Shown here piece by piece: positions 1-5,147 of a DNA stretch of 6,071 bases. Position numbers and translations under genes: made by a program. The stretch is from NCBI GenBank assembly GCA_019751575.1, contig JAIENF010000654.1, positions 1 to 6,071 on the forward strand, given 5' to 3'. Below the pieces are notes generated by a model. That model was not told where the DNA came from, did no database searches, and saw only the letters and a program-made list of their open reading frames with translations. The first letter of the stretch is position 1. Each line of letters opens with the position of its first letter. The stretch comes from Burkholderiales bacterium. Its GTDB lineage: Bacteria > Pseudomonadota > Gammaproteobacteria > Burkholderiales > CAIKXV01.

Positions 1-2
1 TG

Positions 3-224
3 CGCCAGGCGATCGAACATGCGACCGGGAGTCCGGGGCGACCGGTGAGCGACGCGCAGCTGGAGGCGAAGTTCCTGGCGCTGGCGAGTTCGGTGCTGCC
101 GGCGGCGCGAGCAAGGCGGCTGCTCCATCGGCTCTGGCAGGTGGACGGATTGCCGGATGTCGGTGTGCTGTTGCGGGCTTGTCGCAGACCGCAGCGATCC
201 GCTCGGGAGCGGGCAGAAGGGTAG
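3..224 (+). CDS. MmgE/PrpD family protein, C-terminal end (5' truncated by window)
   Basis: The reading frame is open from the left edge to a TAG at 222-224 and gives the last 73 residues. The tail has the usual end of the MmgE/PrpD family: a 'TGSPGRPVSDAQLEAKF' segment (G-x-P-x-x-P-[LV]-S-x-x-x-L-x-x-K-F), then a helical stretch rich in A, L and R, then 'DGLPDVGVLL'. MmgE/PrpD proteins include 2-methylcitrate dehydratase, cis-aconitate decarboxylase and many uncharacterised dehydratase or isomerase-like catabolic enzymes, all cytoplasmic. The active-site domain is outside the window, so the substrate cannot be assigned. The last dozen residues (from about 'CRRPQRSARERAEG') are Arg-rich and lack family character. 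They may be natural, or they may be read-through into the decayed DNA that follows. Family assignment is fairly sure; specific function is unknown. Confidence 0.7.
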   Translation, partial: RQAIEHATGSPGRPVSDAQLEAKFLALASSVLPAARARRLLHRLWQVDGLPDVGVLLRACRRPQRSARERAEG

Positions 225-407
225 CGAGGCGAGCGAGGTGCGGCAGCTCGGGGTCGACGGGACCTGCGACCACTCGATCGGGGTGGCGCAGGCGGTCAGC
301 AGGATCGCTGTCAGCAGTTCGATGCCCAGATCTGCGAGCCGCGTGCTGAACTCGGGGAGTGACTTGTACGGCGCGTCCGGGCTGACCACGAACACCGCCT
401 CGACGAG
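225..407 (-). pseudogene. Possible remnant of a Bug-type (tripartite tricarboxylate) solute-binding protein gene
   Basis: Read on the minus strand from 407, the frame gives 'LVEAVFVVSPDAPYKSLPEF'. This resembles the conserved central 'lvv-P-x-x-P-x-K-[ST]-[LV]-x-E-[LF]' element of periplasmic Bug-family binding proteins, which deliver carboxylates to TTT transporters. It runs straight on into 'TRLADLGIELLT' (ending near 309), which resembles the C-terminal 'RL-x-x-LG-[IM]-E-P' element of the same family. In intact members these two elements are separated by well over 100 residues, so an internal deletion is inferred. No start codon with a ribosome binding site, no signal peptide and no N-terminal lobe can be found upstream. 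A second minus-strand frame from about 316 down to 190 has a protein-like look ('RHPDRVVAGPVDPEL') but I cannot assign it. The similarity is short and judged by eye, so this is a tentative call. Confidence 0.28.
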
Positions 408-687
408 GGTTCATCTACAGTCCTTGCAGTCGGGTTGGCGTGGATCGCTTCGATTCGCTGCCGCCGCGCATGCGCGCATGAAGGCCAGCGATCGAGGCGA
501 TGTCGACGGATTGGATGCAAACTTCGTATCGGACAAGGGCGAACGCGCGACTCGCGGACAGTTCCTGTCCCCGGCAAGCAGCGCGGACCGCCTGACCCTT
601 TGCGCCAGGCTGTCTGATGCAATGCATACCGCGAACACGGCGGGTTCAACCGCACCGCGCCTGGCCGGAGATGACGGCCACCATCAG
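408..687. other. Non-coding stretch upstream of the lipoprotein operon
   Basis: No frame here gives a recognisable protein. Open frames exist on both strands, but they are the kind that arise by chance at this GC content, and their products are Arg/Ser/Pro-rich without motifs. The stretch holds a 12-bp GC palindrome CGCGCATGCGCG (465-476) and the inverted repeat at 556-570. It must contain the promoter of the downstream operon unless transcription comes from further left, but I could not find a convincing -35/-10 pair. Confidence 0.4.
556..570. promoter_or_regulatory. 15-bp inverted repeat upstream of the lipoprotein gene
   Basis: GGACAG-TTC-CTGTCC is a perfect 6-bp inverted repeat with a 3-base centre, about 130 bases before the start codon at 701. 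It could be a binding site for a dimeric regulator or a small hairpin in the leader RNA. No known operator is recognised and chance is a real alternative. Confidence 0.22.
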
Positions 688-694
688 GGAGGAG
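688..694 (+). promoter_or_regulatory. Ribosome binding site of the lipoprotein gene
   Basis: GGAGGAG within 'CAGGGAGGAGAACGTC' ends 6 bases before the ATG at 701. It decides the start. The same frame is open back to an ATG at 617, but that start has no comparable site and would put 28 residues in front of the lipoprotein signal peptide. Confidence 0.8.
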
Positions 695-700
695 AACGTC

Positions 701-2776
701 ATGCAAGGTCATTCGTCAGGCGCCGTTGCGCGCCTGTTGAGCTTCGCCGCGCTGGCGCTGCTGGTTGCCGGCTGCGCGATCACCCCCGCGCCGCTGGAGG
801 AAAGCAGCCGGCCGATTGCTGGCTATCTCGACTACTCGTGGGACAAGAACTCGGTGCTGTTCAATACCCGCGAGCGCAGCCGGCGGACGGTGTTGATGGA
901 CACCTTCTATCCCTTCGATCCCTCGCTGCGCTACAACAACGCCGAGGCGCTGGTGCGCCATGAACTCGACCATCGGCCATTCATGCAGGACGGCGTGCTG
1001 ATGGTGGCCCTGTCGGACCTGCGCAGGATCTACGCGCCGTTCATGAGCTACTCGGTCGACGCCACGACTCAGCGCTTCACGGTGCAGCACCATTTCTTCC
1101 GCAAGCGGGTGGCGGCGGGTTCGGGTTCGCGCGCGCCGACGATCGAATACACCAGGATCGCCTGGCAGGGGGCCTATGCGCTCGGCAGCACGGCGGCGAC
1201 CTCCTCGTCGACCACCCACGCCATGGTCACCGACCGCAACCTGATCGACAAGGCCGCGGTGGCCGGTGCCAGCGCGGCCGCTGCGGCGACGCTGGCCGTG
1301 GCACCGGTACAGCGGAACGGGCGCATCTATGTGCCGGTGGCGAGCTTCATGCGCACCCTCGGCAAGGCCATCACCGACGATACCGCCGCCAGTGGCTATC
1401 TGGCGGTGAGCCATGTCGCCCCGCAGGACACGGCAGATGACCTCTTCAACCCGGGATACGCCAACCGCGGCCTGCCCAATACGCCGATCACCCCGGCGCG
1501 GGTGAAGACGATGAACGGCCTGCTCGACGGCAGCATCGACCGCGGCAACCTGTGGTTCTCGATGTATCTGGGCGACATCCGGGTGTTCAGCGGCAAGGCC
1601 GATGCGAACGGGCAGGATATCCACGTGATGTCGGCGGTGGACCGCATCGTCCCCTATCGCCTGTACGTGCCGGCGCGCTACGACTCGCGGCAGCCTTCGA
1701 AGTTCACCTTCAACCTGCACGGCGCCACCGGCAACGAGAACGCCCCCTTCGAACGGCCGAACGACCATCTGAAGCACCATCCTTCGGCGCTCGGGCTGAA
1801 CAGCCTCGAAGCCTACGCCGACCACTACAACTACATCATCCTGTCACCCAACGGCTGGACGCGCGGGCCGGTGTGGGGCAGTGGACCCGGCGAGCAGATC
1901 ATGCTGGCCGCGCTGGAGCAGGTCCGGCAGCGGTACAGCATCGACCCCCAGCGCATGTTCATCTTCGGAAACTCCGCCGGCGCTGCGGGCGCGATGAGCT
2001 TCGTGCGGCGCCACGGCCACCTGTTCAAGGCCATGGCGCCGACCGCGCCGGGCGGCAGCAAGCCTTACGCCGCGGACCTCAACGACCGCATCCTCGACAT
2101 GCCGACTGTCCTTTCGTGCTTCGCTGCCGACGTGACCGTCTTCTATGCGGGCAACGCCAGGAACTCCTGCCAGACCTGGTACGCGGAGAACCTGCGCGGC
2201 CGGATGCGCAACCTCACCACGATCACGGTCGAGAATGGTCACCACTCCTTCGGCCCGGCCTCTCTATACCAGATCACCTTCGACCATTTCGAGCGCGCGC
2301 TCGATCGGACGCCGCCGAGGAACGTCACCGCGGTGCGTCTGGGCGCGGGCCAGGCCACCGCCACGGTGTCGGAATCGGGCGGCGCGACGTCCCGCGTCAA
2401 GCTCGCCATGGCGCCGGTGCGCGAAGGGGGCGCGCTGATGGTGGCGCTGGACGATCTTGCACGCATCTACGGCGAAAGGGATTTCCGCGTCTACGATGTA
2501 CATGCCTACAACCAGAAACCCGCGGACATGGTGTCGGTCAAGACGGTGCTGTTCAACAAGGTTTCCGTGAACATCAAGCCCGGCGAGCGCTTCCTGCGTG
2601 TCGGTGGCACCATCCATCCCGGCGATACCCTCGACGCAAAGACCCGGGTGGCGGCGGACGACCCCCGCGTGGACACGCGCAGCCTTTCGGTACCGGCGCG
2701 CAGCAGCAGTGGCAGGATCATGGTGCCGGTGGTCGAATTCATGCAGCTGTTCGGCAAGGCCGTGACCGTGGAATGA
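701..2776 (+). CDS. Lipoprotein alpha/beta-hydrolase (esterase/PHB-depolymerase-like) flanked by two stalk-like domains
   Basis: This is a 691-residue exported protein. Residues 1-25 form a lipoprotein signal: a short N-region with R11, a hydrophobic core (LLSFAALALLVAGC) and a lipobox V22-A23-G24-C25. Ala at +2 and no Asp fits sorting to the outer membrane. Residues 97-226 and 576-691 are two copies of a module resembling the copper amine oxidase N-terminal ('stalk') domain. Between them, about 330-530, is an alpha/beta-hydrolase core with an oxyanion strand 'FTFNLHG' (H340-G341), nucleophile elbow G423-N-S425-A-G427 and probable catalytic His514 or His515 in 'NGHHSFG'. D477 in 'AADVTV' is a candidate acid but is uncertain. 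The fold and GxSxG placement resemble secreted polyhydroxybutyrate depolymerase/feruloyl-esterase-like enzymes (COG3509 type), so ester hydrolysis at the cell surface is the likely reaction; the substrate is unknown. It is the first gene of an operon with the MBL-fold hydrolase 34 bases downstream. Confidence 0.8.
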   Translation: MQGHSSGAVARLLSFAALALLVAGCAITPAPLEESSRPIAGYLDYSWDKNSVLFNTRERSRRTVLMDTFYPFDPSLRYNNAEALVRHELDHRPFMQDGVLMVALSDLRRIYAPFMSYSVDATTQRFTVQHHFFRKRVAAGSGSRAPTIEYTRIAWQGAYALGSTAATSSSTTHAMVTDRNLIDKAAVAGASAAAAATLAVAPVQRNGRIYVPVASFMRTLGKAITDDTAASGYLAVSHVAPQDTADDLFNPGYANRGLPNTPITPARVKTMNGLLDGSIDRGNLWFSMYLGDIRVFSGKADANGQDIHVMSAVDRIVPYRLYVPARYDSRQPSKFTFNLHGATGNENAPFERPNDHLKHHPSALGLNSLEAYADHYNYIILSPNGWTRGPVWGSGPGEQIMLAALEQVRQRYSIDPQRMFIFGNSAGAAGAMSFVRRHGHLFKAMAPTAPGGSKPYAADLNDRILDMPTVLSCFAADVTVFYAGNARNSCQTWYAENLRGRMRNLTTITVENGHHSFGPASLYQITFDHFERALDRTPPRNVTAVRLGAGQATATVSESGGATSRVKLAMAPVREGGALMVALDDLARIYGERDFRVYDVHAYNQKPADMVSVKTVLFNKVSVNIKPGERFLRVGGTIHPGDTLDAKTRVAADDPRVDTRSLSVPARSSSGRIMVPVVEFMQLFGKAVTVE
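989..1372 (+). repeat. Intragenic domain repeat, copy A (stalk-like module)
   Basis: This encodes residues 97-224 of the lipoprotein. It starts with 'DGVLMVALSDLRRIY' and ends with 'GRIYVPVASFMRTLGKAI'. Both ends are matched in copy B at 2426-2764, including at the DNA level: CTGATGGTGGC, GTGCCGGTGG and TCGGCAAGGCC occur in both. The pattern 'hhV-P-[VL]-x-x-[FL]-h-x-x-h-G' is that of the copper amine oxidase N-like/stalk family, found in secreted and wall-associated proteins. Confidence 0.7.
2426..2764 (+). repeat. Intragenic domain repeat, copy B (stalk-like module)
   Basis: This encodes residues 576-688 of the lipoprotein. It starts with 'GGALMVALDDLARIYG' and ends with 'GRIMVPVVEFMQLFGKAV', matching copy A at 989-1372 at both ends. 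The middle is diverged and slightly shorter (113 against 128 residues). The two copies bracket the hydrolase core, so the module was duplicated or the hydrolase was inserted between two pre-existing modules. Confidence 0.7.
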
Positions 2777-2799
2777 TGGCCCGGCACCACCCATTACCC

Positions 2800-2805
2800 A
2801 GGAGG
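2800..2805 (+). promoter_or_regulatory. Ribosome binding site of the MBL-fold gene
   Basis: A full-consensus AGGAGG sits 5 bases before the ATG at 2811, inside the 34-base gap after the lipoprotein stop codon (2774-2776). It fixes the start. With so short a gap and no terminator-like hairpin, the two genes are probably one transcript. Confidence 0.85.
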
Positions 2806-2810
2806 ACACC

Positions 2811-3800
2811 ATGACCCCCCATCCATTTTCCGCGCCCGTCGTCGACGCCCTTTCCGTGCGCGTCCTGGTGGATTCGCGCTACGAGCGCTTCCTGCCGCGG
2901 ATGGACCATCCGCACGTGAAGATCGAGCACGTCGGCCGCATCGTCGGCCGGCCGGAGAGCACTTTCGCCTGCGAGTGGGGCCTGTCGCTGCATCTGACCT
3001 CGGAGATGGACGGTGCGAAGGCGCAGTACGTGCTCGACTTCGGCTACACGCCGGAGATCATCAACCGCAACTTCGAACTGCTCGGCATCGAGCCCGGCAA
3101 GATCAACGGCCTGATCCTCAGCCACGGCCACCTCGACCACTTCGGCGGTCTGCAGGGTTTCGTCAAGCAGCATCGCGGGCAGATGCGCGATGACCTCGCG
3201 CTGTATGTCGGTGGCGAGACCATCTTCCGCACCAAGTGGGTGAAGGAAGGTGGCGAGACCCTGCCGTGGTGCACCCTCGACCGCGCGGCGCTGGAGGCGC
3301 AGAAGGTGCTGCCGGTGTGCTGCCCGCAGCCGCAGGCGCTGGATGGCGCCTTCACCTCGGGCTACATCGAGCGCAGTTCCTTCGAGACCGTGACCGGCGG
3401 CTCGCTGGTGGTGGACGATCATTTCACGCCGGCCGAGCGCGCGGGCAACCTGGTCAAGGACACCCATCCCGACGAACACGCCACCTGCTACATCGTCAAG
3501 GGCAAGGGCCTGGTGGTGATTTCATCCTGCGGCCACACCGGCATCATCAACACCGTGAGGAGCGCGATGAAGGCCGCCAACACCGACAAGGTACACGCCG
3601 TGATGGGCGGCTTCCATCTGGGCCCTTCGCCGGCGGATTACCTGCAGCACACGCTGAAGGAGCTGCAGGCGATCAATCCCGACGTGATCGTGCCGATGCA
3701 TTGCACCGGCGAACGCTTCATCGACATGCTGCGCCAGCAGATGCCGGATCGCGTGGTGTATTCGAACGTGGGCAGCCGCTATACGTTCGGCCTGCAGTGA
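2811..3800 (+). CDS. MBL-fold metallo-hydrolase, COG1237 (dihydropterin-ribofuranosyl-aminobenzene phosphate synthase-like)
   Basis: This is a 329-residue cytoplasmic protein with no signal peptide. It has the metallo-beta-lactamase metal motif H105-G-H107-L-D109-H110 in 'LILSHGHLDHFGG', a later 'SSCGHTGIIN' (H242), 'GGFHLG' (H269) and a C-terminal 'PMHCTGERF' (H297). These blocks in this order are typical of the COG1237 group, whose members are often labelled 7,8-dihydropterin-6-yl-methyl-4-(beta-D-ribofuranosyl)aminobenzene 5'-phosphate synthase after a methanopterin-pathway homologue. No methanopterin gene is visible here, so that name should not be taken as function; a di-metal hydrolase of unknown substrate is the safe call. 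The binding residues appear complete, so the enzyme should be active. It is the second gene of the operon with the surface esterase, which suggests it acts on a product or analogue of the same substrate (inference). Confidence 0.82.
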   Translation: MTPHPFSAPVVDALSVRVLVDSRYERFLPRMDHPHVKIEHVGRIVGRPESTFACEWGLSLHLTSEMDGAKAQYVLDFGYTPEIINRNFELLGIEPGKINGLILSHGHLDHFGGLQGFVKQHRGQMRDDLALYVGGETIFRTKWVKEGGETLPWCTLDRAALEAQKVLPVCCPQPQALDGAFTSGYIERSSFETVTGGSLVVDDHFTPAERAGNLVKDTHPDEHATCYIVKGKGLVVISSCGHTGIINTVRSAMKAANTDKVHAVMGGFHLGPSPADYLQHTLKELQAINPDVIVPMHCTGERFIDMLRQQMPDRVVYSNVGSRYTFGLQ

Positions 3801-3939
3801 GCCACGGCCCGGTGCGGGATGACGCGCGCGGGCTGCGCCGCTACATCAGTCGAGTCAGATGCAGCGTGCGGTGCGATTGCAGCGAACGCGGGAGTTCGGG
3901 ACAGCCATGAACCCGGCGCTGCAGACGGTGTCGGCGACG

Positions 3940-3959
3940 TCCCCGTGTTTCCACGGGGA
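3940..3959. other. GC-rich hairpin between the MBL gene and vapBC
   Basis: TCCCCGTG and CACGGGGA form a perfect 8-bp stem around the 4-base loop TTTC. No T-run follows on either strand, so it is not a standard intrinsic terminator. It lies 140 bases after the MBL stop and 12 bases before the vapBC -35 box. It may serve as a weak transcript end for the upstream operon or as part of the vapBC control region. The rest of 3801-3939 holds nothing I can identify. Confidence 0.4.
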
Positions 3960-3970
3960 GACCCGGCACC

Positions 3971-3988
3971 TTGAACACTGGTGTTCAA
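3971..3988. promoter_or_regulatory. Palindromic operator, probably for VapB/VapBC autorepression
   Basis: TTGAACAC-TG-GTGTTCAA is a perfect 8-bp inverted repeat with a 2-base centre. It covers the -35 box and the first 12 bases of the spacer. In VapBC modules the antitoxin alone or with toxin binds palindromes over its own promoter. Position and symmetry fit that model exactly, though binding itself is inferred. Confidence 0.6.
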
Positions 3989-3999
3989 AGTCTTACTAT
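3971..3999 (+). promoter_or_regulatory. Sigma-70 type promoter of vapBC
   Basis: TTGAAC (3971-3976) and TACTAT (3994-3999) are separated by exactly 17 bases, close to the TTGACA-17-TATAAT consensus. The region is clearly less GC-rich than its surroundings. Transcription would begin near 4006, leaving a leader of about 28 bases before the vapB start. The promoter overlaps the palindrome at 3971-3988. Confidence 0.65.
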
Positions 4000-4021
4000 T
4001 CGACTTACTTGTCTGGCGACC

Positions 4022-4027
4022 GGAAAG
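4022..4027 (+). promoter_or_regulatory. Ribosome binding site of vapB
   Basis: GGAAAG lies 6 bases before the ATG at 4034. It supports this start over in-frame upstream alternatives such as the TTG at 3971, which lies inside the promoter/operator and would be upstream of the predicted transcription start. Confidence 0.55.
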
Positions 4028-4033
4028 CCGATC

Positions 4034-4294
4034 ATGGAAACCGTCACACTCTCGAGCAAGGGGCAATTGGTCATCCCAAAGGCTGTTCGCGAACACATGG
4101 GTGCGAAAGCCGGCGCCATCTTTGCGGTCCGTTATGCCGACGGGGAACTTCACCTCAAGCCGGTCGAGGCCCGGCCTCCCTCTTCACTGGAAGAAGTGGC
4201 AGGGTTCCTGGCGCGCCCCGGGCGCAAGCCGCTGACTGAGGCTCAAACCCGCGCGGCCATACGGGCAAGGTTGAAGGCGCGCAACGCGCCATGA
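4034..4294 (+). CDS. vapB: Type II antitoxin, AbrB/MazE-like (VapB)
   Basis: This is an 86-residue protein. Residues 2-43 form a SpoVT/AbrB-type swapped-hairpin DNA-binding domain with the signature 'TLSSKGQLVIPKAVREHMG' followed by 'GELHLKP'. Residues 44-86 are a flexible, Pro/Ala/Arg-rich tail ('EEVAGFLARPGRKP...'), the usual toxin-binding region that wraps around the PIN domain. It would neutralise the downstream VapC and repress the shared promoter. Its stop overlaps the start of vapC in ATGA (4291-4294), the common arrangement giving translational coupling. The module has its own promoter and operator and is probably independent of the flanking metabolic genes. Family assignment is confident. 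Confidence 0.9.
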   Translation: METVTLSSKGQLVIPKAVREHMGAKAGAIFAVRYADGELHLKPVEARPPSSLEEVAGFLARPGRKPLTEAQTRAAIRARLKARNAP

Positions 4295-4683
4295 TCGCGC
4301 TGGACACCAACCTGCTGGCGCGCCTGCTGCTGAAGGATGACGCTGCGCAGCATGCGCGCGTCAAGGCGCTACTGGCAACGGACCAGGTCTTCACGGCGCC
4401 CGTGACTGTCTTCCTGGAACTGGTGTGGGTACTTGAAGCGAATGATTGCCCGGCTGCGAACGTGGCGCGCGGGCTGGAGTTGCTGCTGGGGCTGCCGAAC
4501 TTCAAGTCGGGTCAAGCTGACGCCTTGCACCAGGCCCTGCACGCCTATGCTCACGGAATGGACTTTGCGGATGCGCTGCATCTGGCACTCAGCCAGGGCG
4601 AGGAAGCCGTGATGACGTTTGACAAGGCCTTCGCCCGCCAGGCGACAAGGTTGGTGCTGGCGCCACCGGTAAGGACGGCTTAG
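4291..4683 (+). CDS. vapC: PIN-domain ribonuclease toxin (VapC)
   Basis: This is a 130-residue single-domain protein of normal VapC length. The four acidic positions of a PIN active site are present: D5 in 'MIALDTNLLARLL', E43 in 'VFLELVWVL', D94 (with D91) in 'GMDFADALHLAL', and D111 in 'VMTFDKAFAR'. PIN toxins are Mg2+-dependent endoribonucleases that cut tRNA or rRNA and halt translation when the antitoxin is lost. The particular RNA target cannot be read from sequence. All catalytic residues are intact, so the toxin should be active. The start overlaps the vapB stop by four bases. Within a few bases of its own stop codon the sequence turns into a transposase fragment, so the module sits exactly at a recombination boundary. 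Confidence 0.92.
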   Translation: MIALDTNLLARLLLKDDAAQHARVKALLATDQVFTAPVTVFLELVWVLEANDCPAANVARGLELLLGLPNFKSGQADALHQALHAYAHGMDFADALHLALSQGEEAVMTFDKAFARQATRLVLAPPVRTA

Positions 4684-4883
4684 GTTGACGTGTGGATCGG
4701 CTGGCGCGACGGCACCATGCACGTGGTGCTCGATCCCCTGGACTTCAACGCGCGGCTGGCGTCGCGGGTGCCGCCCCGCGCCAGCACCTGACGCGTTACC
4801 ACGGGGTGTTCGCACCGAACAGTCGGCTGCGTGCGCTGATCACGCCTGCGGTTCGGGCGCTACCGGGTCAGTCAGTGGTGTGA
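4684..4883 (+). pseudogene. C-terminal remnant of an IS91-like (Y2) transposase, frameshifted
   Basis: In the frame of 4684 the translation reads 'WRDGTMHVVLDPLDFNARLA' and then 'SRVPPRAST' before a TGA. In the frame one base over it continues 'PRQHLTRYHGVFAPNSRLR' then 'ALITP', ending at TGA 4881-4883. Together these give the conserved end of the Y2 transposase domain of IS91-like elements: W-x-D-G-T-x-x-V-x-[FL]-x-P-L, then V-P-P-P-R-x-H-x-x-x-Y-H-G-V-x-A-P-x-x-x-x-R. One missing C in the run near 4773-4777 accounts for the shift, since 'VPPPRQHL' would be restored by one extra base. The catalytic N-terminal and central parts are absent; the fragment begins right after the vapC stop. It cannot encode an active transposase. 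Confidence 0.72.
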
Positions 4884-5147
4884 TGCTGCCTGGACGGTGC
4901 GGACAGATCGGAAGGACACCCTGCGCGGGAACTGCAGCGCCAGATTCAGGGGCCACAGCAGTGCGCGTGCAGCGCGTCGGCGCGACGATTGCGTCCTCGA
5001 GGCTGCGGCCAGCCGCTCGCTCGGGAGTTTGAAAGTACTATTCGCTACCGCTTGCTGCGGGCGCTGGCGCCATCACTGGGTCAGGTCATTCGTGGTGGAC
5101 GAAGCCGGTGAGTTGACCACCTCGTAAACCGTAGGATCTAACTCTTC

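Noticed and set aside
190..316. Minus-strand frame with 'RHPDRVVAGPVDPELPHLARL', considered as part of a hydroxyacyl-CoA dehydrogenase or D-threonine aldolase-like enzyme
   Set aside because: The resemblance is loose, fits two unrelated families equally well, and partly overlaps the antisense of the MmgE/PrpD gene.
617..700. Upstream ATG start for the lipoprotein gene
   Set aside because: It would bury the lipoprotein signal peptide 28 residues in and lacks a ribosome binding site; the ATG at 701 has a strong one.
716..1825. A 369-codon minus-strand open frame, and a 420-codon plus-strand frame at 1552-2814
   Set aside because: Both lie over the lipoprotein gene in other frames. Their products are rich in Arg, His and Gly with no domains, as expected from GC-rich codon shadows, while the lipoprotein has motifs, a signal peptide and a ribosome binding site.
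3936..3965. A CRISPR-like repeat (hairpin CCCCGTG...CACGGGG resembling type I-E repeat stems)
   Set aside because: There is only one copy, with no spacer periodicity and no cas gene in the window.
3971..3988. LexA-type SOS box in the vapBC promoter
   Set aside because: The half-sites GAAC...GTTC are spaced by six bases rather than four as in Gram-positive boxes, and the proteobacterial CTGT-N8-ACAG pattern is absent. A VapB operator fits better.
4884..5147. Continuation of the transposase or another gene
   Set aside because: None of the frames shows the Cys-rich or other conserved segments that would follow in an IS91-like transposase, and no other protein is recognisable. Apart from the short repeat near 5026-5053 nothing is supported.
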